A program made the translations under genes and the position numbers. This document shows positions 1-8,103 of a DNA stretch of 35,983 bases, piece by piece. Each line of letters starts with the position of its first letter. Position 1 is the stretch's first letter. The notes under the pieces were generated by a model that ran no database searches, was not told where the DNA came from, and was given only the letters and a program-made list of their open reading frames with translations. The stretch covers positions 1-35,983 of the forward strand of contig JAJEEP010000011.1 in NCBI GenBank assembly GCA_022820945.1. Reading direction: 5' to 3'. The stretch is from Alphaproteobacteria bacterium (GTDB lineage: Bacteria; Pseudomonadota; Alphaproteobacteria; UBA828).

Positions 1-264
1 ATGTGCCCGAAAACGCCGTTCGGCGGCTTCGAGAAACCACCATGACGTCGGCCAGACAGGTTCCGGGCTCCCTCGAACAACCTGCGGCCAGCGCGGTCTC
101 ACTCATCCCGAGCCCTCAGCGCGACTAAAAATTGTTCCTGCGCCGTGGCAAGCGGTGCTGGACATGACCCCGCGTGCTGCTCAAGATTCATGGTTGCGAC
201 TCGGGCCGTTACGCCGTGAGTGGAAACTCGTCGGCGTGCGGCATCACAAGGTATGGGGGGCGCT
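1..264. other. Leading intergenic stretch upstream of the ammonium transporter
   Basis: I see no gene I can support here. A short minus-strand frame starting near position 106 stays open to the window edge and could be the 5' end of a divergent gene, but it has no recognisable motif and no clear ribosome binding site. An AT-rich patch near 125-138 could belong to a promoter for the transporter, but I could not assign -35/-10 boxes or a convincing sigma-54 site. Confidence 0.4.
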
Positions 265-1671
265 ATGGGTGATCCTGTCGATGCCTTGACAACAATTTTC
301 ACCGAATCCTACTACTGGATCACGGTGGTCATGATGTTCCTCATTCACGCCGGGTTCTGCACCTACGAGGTGGGCGCATCCCGGCGCAAGAATGTTCTCC
401 ACACGTTGATGAAGAACACGATGCTGATCCCTCTGGTCACCGTCACGTTCTTCTTCTTCGGGTGGTACGTCTATTTCGCTTTTCCCAATGTTCCGTTCGC
501 ATCCGGCGGATTCTCCGATGCGTCGTTCGCGGAGCCGTGGAACGAGTTCATGGGCGCTCACATGCAGGACCGCATTCTCGGCGTGTTCTGGGCAGCGTTC
601 CTGCTCTTCTCATGGACCACCGCCTCGATTGTCTCGGGCGCAGTGATCGAGCGTATCAAGACCAGCGCGTTCCTCATCTTCGCTGTCCTGATCGGCTCCT
701 TCACCTGGATCCTCGACGCGGCCTGGGGCTGGCACCCGGGCGGCTGGATGGTCCAGATCCTCGGCTATCACGATGCCTACGCATCGGGCGTGGTGCATGC
801 CATCGCCGGCGGCTCGGCTCTCGCGATCCTCTTAGTGCTGGGGCCGCGTATCGGCAAGTTCGGGCCGAACGGGGAAGTGAACGACATCAAGCCGCACAAC
901 CCCTGGCTGGTTACGGTCGGGCTGTTCCTGATCTTTACCGGCTTCTGGGGCTTCTACGCGGCTTGCAACGTGCCGATCATCGACATCGGCGGCGAGGCGG
1001 GAACCTTCTTCTCGGCAACCAACATCTACGGGATGCCGACGACGCTGTCCGCCATCGTCTACAACTTCCTGATGTCCTTCTCGGGCGGCCTGATGGCGGC
1101 TTACCTCGTCAGCAAGGGCAATCCGTTCTGGACATATTCAGGTGGCCTCGGTGGCATCATCGCGGCGTCTGCGGGCAACGATCTCTACCACCCGCTGCAG
1201 GCGCTGTTCATCGGTGGGGCCGGCGTGGTGTTCATGTTCTACATGCACCACTGGGTCGAGCGGCGGTTCAAGATCGACGATGCGGTCGGCGCGGTTGCCG
1301 TCCACGGTTACGCCGGGTTCTTCGGCGTCATCGTGTGTGGCTTCGTGCTTTGGGGATACCCGGCCGCAGCACCGACGTTCGGCGACTACGGCGCACGCGA
1401 GGCCTCGATCGCTCTGTTCACGACTCCGGAAGGCTTGCCGCAGATCAACCCGGTCGGCCAGATTCTGGGGGCGATCATCATGTTCTGGGTGCTGGGCTTC
1501 CTGCCCTGCTACGTCCTGGCCCGGGTCCTGCAGTACTTCAACATGCTGCGGGTACCGCGCGAGGTCGAGCTGGCGGGGCTGGATACGCATCAACTGGGCG
1601 ATGCGTATCCCTACCATGCACACCAGGAGACGGCGTTCGAAAAGATCGAACGCACCTACGCCAAGGAATAG
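265..1671 (+). CDS. Ammonium transporter, Amt/MEP/Rh family (divergent subgroup)
   Basis: Inner-membrane ammonium channel of about 468 residues with around eleven hydrophobic helices. The Amt signatures are visible. The twin pore histidines lie in GVVHAIAGG and VAVHGYAGFFG. An AERIKFSA-like segment reads IERIKTSAF, the GGW turn is present, and the C-terminal tail carries the EVELAGLD motif that in AmtB contacts PII. By eye, the pore serine equivalent to AmtB Ser219 (GFNAGS) is replaced, here reading GFYAAC, and the first helix is unusual (HAGFCTYEVGASRRKN). This is therefore a divergent Amt rather than a close AmtB orthologue. No glnK/glnB gene is adjacent. A small membrane protein follows after 9 bases and is probably co-transcribed. 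The start is uncertain: ATG at 265 follows a G-run at a usable distance, ATG at 253 is an in-frame alternative, and the frame is open up to 220. Confidence 0.88.
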   Translation: MGDPVDALTTIFTESYYWITVVMMFLIHAGFCTYEVGASRRKNVLHTLMKNTMLIPLVTVTFFFFGWYVYFAFPNVPFASGGFSDASFAEPWNEFMGAHMQDRILGVFWAAFLLFSWTTASIVSGAVIERIKTSAFLIFAVLIGSFTWILDAAWGWHPGGWMVQILGYHDAYASGVVHAIAGGSALAILLVLGPRIGKFGPNGEVNDIKPHNPWLVTVGLFLIFTGFWGFYAACNVPIIDIGGEAGTFFSATNIYGMPTTLSAIVYNFLMSFSGGLMAAYLVSKGNPFWTYSGGLGGIIAASAGNDLYHPLQALFIGGAGVVFMFYMHHWVERRFKIDDAVGAVAVHGYAGFFGVIVCGFVLWGYPAAAPTFGDYGAREASIALFTTPEGLPQINPVGQILGAIIMFWVLGFLPCYVLARVLQYFNMLRVPREVELAGLDTHQLGDAYPYHAHQETAFEKIERTYAKE

Positions 1672-1680
1672 GAGGCAAAG

Positions 1681-1935
1681 ATGGCTTCGACCGGCTTGGA
1701 CTCCTTTACCAATCCTGCCGAAATCGGCGCCATGTACCCTGGCGTGGGCGCCGAGACGGCGATGGTCGGTATCCTCGTGGCCCTCTGGGTAGGCTGGCAC
1801 TTCGTTCAGGCGTACCAGGAGGAGAGCGAGTATCGCGAGGCGGTAAAGCTCTACCGCGAGGTGGGCATGGAGCGCGCCATGCACCATGCCACCGGCTCGA
1901 TCGCGGCGGAGGACGAGGTTCAGATCAAGACCTGA
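1681..1935 (+). CDS. Small single-helix membrane protein paired with Amt
   Basis: An 84-residue protein that I do not recognise as a named family. It has a hydrophilic N-terminus, one hydrophobic helix at about residues 25-42 (VGILVALWVGWHF core), then a charged, probably helical tail rich in Glu, Arg and Tyr (EESEYREAVKLYREVGMERAMHH). It has an excellent ribosome binding site (AGGAGG six bases before ATG) only 9 bases after the transporter stop, and it is followed by an intrinsic terminator, so it is the last gene of a two-gene transcript. This context suggests an accessory subunit or regulator of the transporter; that is inference. The strong translation signal and the clean fit between stop and terminator argue that it is a real gene. 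Confidence 0.75.
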   Translation: MASTGLDSFTNPAEIGAMYPGVGAETAMVGILVALWVGWHFVQAYQEESEYREAVKLYREVGMERAMHHATGSIAAEDEVQIKT

Positions 1936-1961
1936 TCTCTCGCCACCGTCGCTACGTTACA

Positions 1962-1991
1962 GGGCGGGCCTTCGGGCCCGCCCCATTCTTT
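1962..1991 (+). terminator. Rho-independent terminator after the Amt operon
   Basis: A perfect 9-bp stem (GGGCGGGCC / GGCCCGCCC, 1962-1970 and 1975-1983) closes a TTCG tetraloop and is followed by a T-rich tail (CATTCTTT). It lies between the convergent Amt operon and the minus-strand DsbA-like gene. The stem could also stop transcription from the other side, but no T-run follows it in that direction. Confidence 0.85.
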
Positions 1992-1994
1992 GGG

Positions 1995-2870
1995 CTACTG
2001 GGTGGAGGTGCCGGCGCCGTCCTCTAGCGCTTGCCGTGCGTCCGCGATAGCGGTGCGGAACTGCGCGATCGGCAAGGCACCGCGGATCATGCGATCGCCG
2101 ATGACGAAGGCAGGCGTTCCCCGGACGCCCAGGGCACTGGCGAGGTCGGCATTCCGATCGATCAGCGTATCGATGGCCGGATCCTCCATGTCGCGCGCGA
2201 GCCGCTCGTCATCGAGGCCGACGGAGCGCGCGACCTCGAGAATATGGTCGAGGTCGAAGGGGCCGTCGGCGCCGAGCAACGCCCAGTGAAACGGCTCGTA
2301 GAGGCCCTGCGCCCTTGATGCGAGCGCAGCGCGCGCAGCCAGCGTCGATTCCGGGCCAAGAATGGGGAACTCCTTGAAGACGAAGCGCAGGTCGTCGTTT
2401 TCCGCGAGCAGGGTTTCCAGCGTGGGCTTGACGCGCCGGCAGTAGCCGCAGCGGTAGTCGAAGAACTCGACCAGCACGATCGCGCACTCGGGATTTCCCG
2501 CGACCGGTGCCTCCGGGTCCGCAAAAATCTCGTCGCGAAAGAGCTGAATGACCTGTTGCGCCTCGGCGGCCGCTTGCGCGTCGCGTTTGGCCTGCAGCGC
2601 CTGCTGGACCTCGATGAGCAGTTCCGGCTGCTCGAGGAGGTAGTCGCGGACGATTTGCCGGATTGCGTCCACCGGCAGATCGCCGACCGATGCGGCGTCT
2701 CCACCGTCCACGGTCTTGGCTGGGGCCTCGGGATCGCAGCGGCCGTCTTCGATACTTTCGGGATCGCACACGATCTCCGCCTGCGCCGGCCCGGCGGCGG
2801 CGAAGGCAAGGCCGAGAGCGAGGCCGGTTGCAGCGAGGGTGCGGGCGAGTAGCGTGCAGTATGTCTCCAT
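1995..2870 (-). CDS. DsbA-family (Com1-like) periplasmic thiol:disulfide oxidoreductase
   Basis: Secreted thioredoxin-fold protein of about 291 residues. From the chosen ATG it has a signal peptide (hydrophobic ALGLAFAAAGPAQA, likely cleaved after AQA). A helical, Gln/Glu-rich linker segment follows (LLEQPELLIEVQQALQAKR), typical of the Com1/ScsC-like DsbA subgroup, then the thioredoxin domain with redox motif CGYC (in FFDYRCGYCRRVKP) and the cis-proline loop RGTPAFV near the C-terminus. It probably forms or isomerises disulfides in exported proteins. Two extra cysteines occur just after the signal peptide (VCDPESIEDGRCDPE), and whether they pair is unknown. The frame is open up to 2939, but the start at 2870 is the one that exposes the signal peptide; its ribosome binding site is not obvious. 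It is the last gene of a minus-strand series. Confidence 0.88.
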   Translation of the reverse strand: METYCTLLARTLAATGLALGLAFAAAGPAQAEIVCDPESIEDGRCDPEAPAKTVDGGDAASVGDLPVDAIRQIVRDYLLEQPELLIEVQQALQAKRDAQAAAEAQQVIQLFRDEIFADPEAPVAGNPECAIVLVEFFDYRCGYCRRVKPTLETLLAENDDLRFVFKEFPILGPESTLAARAALASRAQGLYEPFHWALLGADGPFDLDHILEVARSVGLDDERLARDMEDPAIDTLIDRNADLASALGVRGTPAFVIGDRMIRGALPIAQFRTAIADARQALEDGAGTSTQ

Positions 2871-2913
2871 GACAGGAGGGTACCCGCGCGGTGTCTCCGT
2901 TACTAGCCTGCGG

Positions 2914-3789
2914 CTACGGACCCACGATGGAGCGGACACGAAAGCGGAGCGTCGCCAGAACGAGACCGATGAACACCAGCCCGACGCCCGCGAGCCGCTG
3001 CGGCCCCAGGGTTTCGTCGAGCAGCAGCGCGGTGCTGATCAGGCCCGAGATGGGGATGACGAGCGAGAAGGGCGTCACCAGGTAGGCCGGATAGCGGCGC
3101 AGCAGGTAGCTCCAGAGCATGAAGCCGAAGCAGGTCGCAATCAGTCCGAGGAAGAACAGCTCGCCGATGGTCACCCAGGTGATGTCGCCAAGCGCGGTGA
3201 AGGCGGCCGATCCCCCTTCGAAGGCATAGGAGAGCCCGAGCAGGGGCGCGATGCCGATCAGATGCGCCCAGGCGATCAGGCGCAGCAGATCGTCGGTGCC
3301 GGCGAGCTTGACGATCATGTTGGAGGAGGCCCAGCTCACGGCGGACACGAGCACGAAGCCGAGGCCCGCAAGAGTCGGGCCGCCCGGCAGCGTGACGCCG
3401 ATGATCGCGATGCCCGCGCCGGAGACGGCGATGCCTGCATACTGGGCACGCCCCGGCCTCTCGCCCAGGATGGCGAAGGCGAAGATCGTCGTGAAGAAGA
3501 CCTGGGACTGCAGCAGCAGCGAGCTGAGCCCTGCCGGCATGCCGAATTCCATGGCGAAGAACAGCAGCGACATCTGGATCGTGCCTTGGGTGAGGCCGAT
3601 CCCTAAGGTCCAGTACCAGCGGATCGCCGGCGGGCGAAAGAGAATCAGGACAGGCAGCGCGGCAGAGGCGACGCGGAGCCCGGCTACCATGAGTGGGGGC
3701 AGGGCGTCGAGCAGCTCCCGCATGACCACGAAGGAGAAGCCCCAGAGGCCGGTCACGGCGAGCGCGAGCGCGATATGGGGGATCGACAT
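2914..3789 (-). CDS. EamA/DMT-superfamily transporter
   Basis: Inner-membrane protein of about 291 residues with ten predicted helices arranged as two EamA repeats. It opens with the family's GLWGFSFVVMRELLDALPP-type first helix, and each half ends with a small-residue-rich helix (second half: PISGLISTALLLDETLGPQRLAG). The length is typical for RhaT/EamA metabolite exporters. The substrate cannot be predicted from sequence; amino acids, purines or other metabolites are all known for the family. I chose ATG at 3789 because everything upstream in the open frame is non-hydrophobic antisense sequence. The gene lies 62 bases downstream of a second EamA gene, so the two are a tandem, diverged pair. 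Confidence 0.88.
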   Translation of the reverse strand: MSIPHIALALAVTGLWGFSFVVMRELLDALPPLMVAGLRVASAALPVLILFRPPAIRWYWTLGIGLTQGTIQMSLLFFAMEFGMPAGLSSLLLQSQVFFTTIFAFAILGERPGRAQYAGIAVSGAGIAIIGVTLPGGPTLAGLGFVLVSAVSWASSNMIVKLAGTDDLLRLIAWAHLIGIAPLLGLSYAFEGGSAAFTALGDITWVTIGELFFLGLIATCFGFMLWSYLLRRYPAYLVTPFSLVIPISGLISTALLLDETLGPQRLAGVGLVFIGLVLATLRFRVRSIVGP

Positions 3790-3851
3790 GGCAATCCGGG
3801 GCGAATGCGGCACCGGCGGCCCCAGGGAAGGGCAGGGGCCGGCCTGTGCGG

Positions 3852-4847
3852 CTAGCCGGGCCCGGCCTCCCCCGGCTCCCGGCGCTCGCGCCGGCGCAGG
3901 ATGACGAAGAACACCCCCAGCATGAGGCAGAGCAGGGCGAGCCAGACCCAGTGGCTGTGGCTTTCGCCGAAGAACAGGATACCCCAGCCGATGCCGGAGA
4001 GGGCGACGATGAAGTTCACCGTCGAGAAGAAGACCGGTCCAAGGAAGCGGATCAGCTCGACGAAGAGGTAGATGCCCAGGGCCTGGACGAAGATGGCGGT
4101 GATCAGCGCCCAGTCGCCGGCGTCCATCGGACCCTCGAACCACCACCAGCCGTCGGTCGCGGCCACCGCCGCGAGGATCGGAAGCGAGCCGAAGAAGAAG
4201 AACCCGAACGCGAAGTGAAGCGAGTCGGTTGCCGGTGGGCGCATGATCGCCGTGGCCAGGCTGGTGGTCGTGTAGCCCACGGGCAGCAGCAGGGCGAGCA
4301 GGATCCACGGCACGAGTTCTCGCGAGGGCAGGCTGGTCTCCGGCACCACCAGAAGCGCCACCCCGACGATGCCGATACCGAAGCCGAGGACCCGCACCCA
4401 CCAAATTTTCTCCAGCCGGAAGGCGACCGCGCCCATGTAGGTGAGGATGGGGGACAGCACCACGAGCATGCTGATGATGCCGGCCGGCACGCCTTCACCG
4501 CTGACGAAGCCCACGGTCAGGAACGGCACGCCATAACCGGAGATGCCGGCGACTGCGTAGGAGCTTATGTGAGCGCGGGAAAGCGGCGGCGGTTGCCCAT
4601 AGACGAGCGACAGCAGCAGGCTCACCGCGGCCCCGCCCATGCCCATCAACAGCACGAAGCTGGTGAAGGGGACGCCATTGGCGACGGAGACCCCGGTGAG
4701 CGAGTAGCTCAGGCCGTAAAGGACACCAGTGAGGAAGAGCAGCGCGACCGCGACCCAGAACCCCGCCGGCCGCGCGGCCCAGCGGCGGGCGCGGCCCACG
4801 CGTATGGCGCTCGAACTGTCAGAAGGATCGGAGTCCCGAACGGACAA
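3852..4847 (-). CDS. EamA/DMT-superfamily transporter (second, diverged copy)
   Basis: A 331-residue inner-membrane protein with a charged N-terminal leader of about 30 residues followed by roughly ten helices in two EamA repeats (LLFLTGVLYGLSYSLTG opens the first; PVFFSTVNFIVALSGIGWGILFFGE closes the second). The second repeat carries the family's pattern of a helix, then a conserved GE, then a final helix ending in an Arg-rich cytosolic tail (LRRRERREPG). It is only weakly similar by eye to the neighbour at 2914-3789, so it is an old duplication or an independent recruitment rather than a recent copy. The substrate is unknown. A weak TRAP- or sugar-export role cannot be excluded, but the topology fits DMT best. 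Confidence 0.85.
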   Translation of the reverse strand: MSVRDSDPSDSSSAIRVGRARRWAARPAGFWVAVALLFLTGVLYGLSYSLTGVSVANGVPFTSFVLLMGMGGAAVSLLLSLVYGQPPPLSRAHISSYAVAGISGYGVPFLTVGFVSGEGVPAGIISMLVVLSPILTYMGAVAFRLEKIWWVRVLGFGIGIVGVALLVVPETSLPSRELVPWILLALLLPVGYTTTSLATAIMRPPATDSLHFAFGFFFFGSLPILAAVAATDGWWWFEGPMDAGDWALITAIFVQALGIYLFVELIRFLGPVFFSTVNFIVALSGIGWGILFFGESHSHWVWLALLCLMLGVFFVILRRRERREPGEAGPG

Positions 4848-4886
4848 GGGACACGTGCTCGGCGACGGGCTCCGCCGCCCGGGGCC

Positions 4887-5165
4887 TTAGGCCGCGTCGC
4901 CGCTCCCGGTGCGGGACTTCGCCCACCACCGTAACGCCGGCCTCAGGAACATCTTGAAGATTCCGCCCGCCAACACGAACACGGTGACGTAAATGAAGAG
5001 CACCCCGGCGATGCCGTATCCGTCTTCCGCAGGAAGAAGCTCCGCGCTCACCATCAGGTAGGCAGTGACGACACAGAAGATCAGCGCGGCCAACAGCGCA
5101 GGCGTTTCGCCCGAGTACCAGAGCTGGCGCAGTCGACGCTTACGATGCTCGTCAAAGATAGCCAC
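4887..5165 (-). CDS. Small two-helix membrane protein, unknown function
   Basis: A 92-residue protein that I do not recognise. It has a basic N-terminus (DEHRKRRLRQLW), a hydrophobic helix at about 24-42 (ALLAALIFCVVTAYLMVSAELL), a short acidic loop, a second helix at about 50-72 (AGVLFIYVTVFVLAGGIF) and a basic tail (LRPALRWWAKSR). The charge pattern predicts both ends in the cytoplasm. It lies between the AcoX-like kinase gene and the DMT genes, all on the minus strand with modest gaps. Hydrophobicity and codon use match neighbouring real genes, which is the main reason for calling it. Confidence 0.6.
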   Translation of the reverse strand: MAIFDEHRKRRLRQLWYSGETPALLAALIFCVVTAYLMVSAELLPAEDGYGIAGVLFIYVTVFVLAGGIFKMFLRPALRWWAKSRTGSGDAA

Positions 5166-5266
5166 GGCCGTTCCCCGTCAGTTGTCGCCGGGCATGTTAG
5201 CCAAAGCCGGCCGTTGGGCAAGCCCTTCCTGCCCGTGACGACCCGTCCTGGCCGGTAATGGCGCCG

Positions 5267-6322
5267 TTACGAGGGTACGCGCGCCGCAGCGGGCTGCTCC
5301 AGCAGCCCTTCCTTTGCCGCGAGCGCCATCGCCCGGGCGATCTCGACGGTGAGCGGACCGTCGGGCTGCAGCACCACCGCCACTCGGTCATCCGGCCCAA
5401 ACGCAATTTCGCGCTCGCCGTCGAGCGCCACCACGCCGCGCTCGAGCCTGATGGGATGGGGTACGCCGGCCACCAGATCGACCACTCGCTCGACCCCGAT
5501 CTCCGCCATCAGCCCCGGCGCCAGCGGTGCCGAGACCGTCCGCGCCGCGCCCGGCGCTTGCGCCAGATCGACGGCGACGCCGGTCGGCTCGTCGCGCGAG
5601 ACCGGGCGCACGAGGCCCGCGACCGACGAAAGGCCGATGGCGTCGGCCTCGGCAAACGTCACGAACAGCTGGTCGAGCGATTCCGCTCGCCAGAGCGCCT
5701 TCGCCCCGGTCCACGTCTCGCCGCTGACGCAGACGTCGACAAGCGCGATATCGCGCGGCGCGCCGTTGACCGTGACGCGGAGCACCTTGTTGCGCCGCGC
5801 CGCCTGATCCCGCGGCAGCGCACCGGTCGCGACCAGCCCCGCCGCGAGGCCGGCGATGGTCGCTTCACGCATCATCGGAAAGACGTTGTTGGTCCCGGTC
5901 GAGAGCGAGGTCAGCGGCACCCCGTCGCAGGCCTGCGCGACGAGCCGGTTGGTGCCGTCGCCGCCGAGCACCATGATTCCGCCGACGCCCTGCGCAACCA
6001 TGCGGGCGGTGGCTTCGAGCGTGTCGGCGGGCGATTCCTCGATCGGCATGTCGAGGAACACCACGTCAGGCCAGACCTGGCCATCGGGCGGACCCAGGTC
6101 GATCGCCCGCTTCACCCGGTCGGCGATGCCGCTCTCGTCTGGGATCATGTAGCAGGTGCCCACGCCGACCGCGCCCAGGGCCGAGAAGATGCGCGTGATC
6201 ATGTTGCGCTTCTCGGCGATCGGGAACACCGATGCCTGGGCAACCAAGCGCCTGATGTCTCGGCCGGCGGCGGGGTTGGCGATGATGCCGACCGCCGCGT
6301 CGCTCCGGGTTTCTCTTGCCAT
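5267..6322 (-). CDS. ATP-NAD kinase family protein (AcoX-like)
   Basis: Cytosolic protein of about 351 residues of the NAD kinase/AcoX group. The N-terminal Rossmann-like domain begins VGIIANPAAGRDIRRL, carries the kinase signature GGDGTNR, and is followed by the nucleotide-binding STGTNNVFP segment. The long C-terminal beta-rich half fits the AcoX subgroup rather than classical NadK. AcoX-type proteins often sit in acetoin-catabolism clusters, but no acoABC gene is present here, so the substrate is open: NAD, or another diphosphate or lipid-like acceptor. The start at 6322 has GGAGG four to five bases upstream, while the longer open frame to 6418 has a low-complexity Arg/Ala leader with no family similarity. 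It is divergent from the Nudix gene across about 170 bases. Confidence 0.85.
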   Translation of the reverse strand: MARETRSDAAVGIIANPAAGRDIRRLVAQASVFPIAEKRNMITRIFSALGAVGVGTCYMIPDESGIADRVKRAIDLGPPDGQVWPDVVFLDMPIEESPADTLEATARMVAQGVGGIMVLGGDGTNRLVAQACDGVPLTSLSTGTNNVFPMMREATIAGLAAGLVATGALPRDQAARRNKVLRVTVNGAPRDIALVDVCVSGETWTGAKALWRAESLDQLFVTFAEADAIGLSSVAGLVRPVSRDEPTGVAVDLAQAPGAARTVSAPLAPGLMAEIGVERVVDLVAGVPHPIRLERGVVALDGEREIAFGPDDRVAVVLQPDGPLTVEIARAMALAAKEGLLEQPAAARVPS

Positions 6323-6493
6323 CGTCCCTCCGCGAGGGCTTATAGCCCGGCCAGCGACGCGGCGCCATGCGCCTCTCGCCCCGGCTCGCGCGTGTCGCGT
6401 TCGCTGTGACCGGCGCATCCGCTTCGTGTAGAAACGGCAGGCTGAAGGCTAGGCAGCGCGCGCCGCGCAACGCATGAGGAGGGGAGATACGCC

Positions 6494-6946
6494 GTGACTC
6501 GGCAAGGCCCGGCGAACGTGCGCGTCTACGGCGTGCTGCTGCGCGACGGCCGTGTGCTGATCGCGGACGAGCAGGTCGGCGGGCGCGACGTGCTCAAGCT
6601 CCCCGGCGGCGCGGTGGAGGCAGGTGAGACGCCGGAACAGGCGCTCTGCCGCGAATTCATGGAGGAGGGGCGTCTTGAGGTCGAGCCGACCCGCCTGCTC
6701 CACGTGCCGGGCACCCTTTACAGCCACTGGATTCACGGGCTGTACACGCCCATCTATTACGCGGTCGATGGGGCCGGCGAGCCGGCAACGCCACCGGACG
6801 AGCCGCTCGTTCTGCGCTTCATGGAGCCCGGCGAGGCAGTGGCCAGCGGACGAATGGCGGCGCCTGAAATCGTCGCCATCGATCGTGCGCTGGCTGCTCA
6901 GCGGCGACCCCGCGCCGGTCGGGGCGAAGGGAGGCCGTCTCTGTGA
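6494..6946 (+). CDS. Nudix hydrolase
   Basis: A 150-residue cytosolic pyrophosphohydrolase. The Nudix box is clear (GAVEAGETPEQALCREFMEE), with the Mg-binding REFMEE core; the glycine after the EE pair is shifted by one residue relative to the G-x5-E-x7-REUxEExGU consensus. Substrates of the family are nucleoside diphosphates linked to X, including damaged dNTPs; this sequence does not tell which. The start is GTG, supported by a strong purine-rich site (GAGGAGG, 6476-6482) at good spacing. The stop overlaps the GTG start of the RND adaptor gene (GTGA), which implies translational coupling, so the hydrolase is the first gene of the efflux operon. Confidence 0.88.
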   Translation: MTRQGPANVRVYGVLLRDGRVLIADEQVGGRDVLKLPGGAVEAGETPEQALCREFMEEGRLEVEPTRLLHVPGTLYSHWIHGLYTPIYYAVDGAGEPATPPDEPLVLRFMEPGEAVASGRMAAPEIVAIDRALAAQRRPRAGRGEGRPSL

Positions 6947-8088
6947 GCGGACGCCGACGGAGACACGGTCTCTCTCGGCACGGCCTTTGGGCTCTGGCCG
7001 CTGCCGTCGCCGCCGCGCTCTGGCTGGGGACGAGCGCGGGCGAGGGCGCGGCCCAGCAGCCGCCGGCCGTGGTCTCCGTCGACGAGGTACGCATGGAGGC
7101 CATGGCGCAGACCGTGCCGGTGATCGGGCGTCTGGTCGCCAAACGTGCAGGCGAGGTCGCTGCGCGCACCGCGGGCCCGGTCGCCGCCCTCCACGTCTCC
7201 GTCGGCGATCGCGTGGAGACGGGCGACTCCATCGCCGTCCTGGACACGGTCCGGCTTCGGGCCGAGCGCGATCGCCTCGCGGCGATCGTCAATGAAGCGC
7301 AGGCTCAGGTGGAGCGCCTGGTGGCCCAGTCGACCCTTCACCGCCAGGAATTGCGGCGGCTGGAAGGGCTCCGGGACTCGGCCGCGTTCAGCCAGAGCCG
7401 CTTCGAAGATGCCCGGCAGCAGGTCATCATTGCCGAGAGCGCCATCGGCACGGCCGACGCCGCCCGGCTCAGCGCGGCGGCAAGCCTCTCGCTCGCCGAG
7501 ATTGACCTCGCATGGGCCACGATCAAGGCGCCCTACCCCGGCGTCATCACTCTGGTTCACACCGAGGTCGGCGCCTGGCTTGGGGTCGGCGAGGGGGTGG
7601 TGTCCATGATCAACGACCAGGATCTTGAGGTCGAAGCCGATGTGCCGTCGAGCCGCATCGGGGCTCTCGACACCGGCACGCAGGTCTCGGTCGTCCTCGA
7701 CGACGGGAGCGAGCACTCGGCGGTCGTGCGTACCGTCGTGCCGGAGGAGAACGCGCTGACCCGGACCCGCCAGGTGCGCTTCACGCCGCGCTTCTCGGCG
7801 CTTCGCAGGCCGCTCGCGATCAACCAGTCGGCGACGGTGGTGCTGCCGGCCGGGCGAGGCCGCGACGTGCTGACGGTGCACAAGGACGCTATCGTCCGCA
7901 ATCAGGGTCAGGCCTTCGTCTATGTCGCCAAGGACGGACAGGCACAGATTCGCCCGGTGCAACTGGGCGCCGCCGTCGGCGGCCGCTTCGAGGTGCTGGG
8001 TGGCCTGGGGCCCGGCGAACCCGTCGTCGTGCGCGGCAACGAGCGCCTGCGCCCCGGCCAGGCGATCACCGTCGGCGGGGCGGGCTAA
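6943..8088 (+). CDS. RND efflux periplasmic adaptor (membrane fusion protein, HlyD/AcrA type)
   Basis: A 381-residue periplasmic adaptor with an N-terminal signal/anchor helix (LWALAAAVAAALWLG) after a basic leader. The lipoyl half-motifs are visible on either side of an alpha-hairpin coiled coil: VAARTAGPVAALHVSVGDRVETGD before the hairpin and ATIKAPYPGVITLVHTEVGAWL after it. A beta-barrel and membrane-proximal domain follow, ending GLGPGEPVVVRGNERLRPGQ. It has no lipobox cysteine, so it is anchored by a helix or is soluble. It links the inner-membrane pump encoded next to an outer-membrane channel that is not encoded here. GTG start at 6943 overlapping the Nudix stop, with GGGAGG about 9 bases upstream. 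Confidence 0.9.
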   Translation: MSGRRRRHGLSRHGLWALAAAVAAALWLGTSAGEGAAQQPPAVVSVDEVRMEAMAQTVPVIGRLVAKRAGEVAARTAGPVAALHVSVGDRVETGDSIAVLDTVRLRAERDRLAAIVNEAQAQVERLVAQSTLHRQELRRLEGLRDSAAFSQSRFEDARQQVIIAESAIGTADAARLSAAASLSLAEIDLAWATIKAPYPGVITLVHTEVGAWLGVGEGVVSMINDQDLEVEADVPSSRIGALDTGTQVSVVLDDGSEHSAVVRTVVPEENALTRTRQVRFTPRFSALRRPLAINQSATVVLPAGRGRDVLTVHKDAIVRNQGQAFVYVAKDGQAQIRPVQLGAAVGGRFEVLGGLGPGEPVVVRGNERLRPGQAITVGGAG

Positions 8089-8103
8089 GGGCGCGCCCAC
8101 GCC

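Noticed and set aside
151..175. A sigma-54-like GG-N10-GC element upstream of the ammonium transporter
   Set aside because: Only the two dinucleotides match; the flanking TGGCAC and TTGCA elements are absent.
99..302. A 67-codon minus-strand frame at the left edge
   Set aside because: It overlaps the transporter start, has no ribosome binding site and no recognisable sequence.
462..2027. A 521-codon plus-strand open frame over the ammonium transporter
   Set aside because: It is Arg/Gly-rich with no domain, and lies one frame off a clear Amt gene; a high-GC shadow.
3846..4934. A 362-codon plus-strand frame
   Set aside because: Antisense to the second DMT gene, rich in Gln/His/Asp/Glu as expected for a shadow of a membrane protein.
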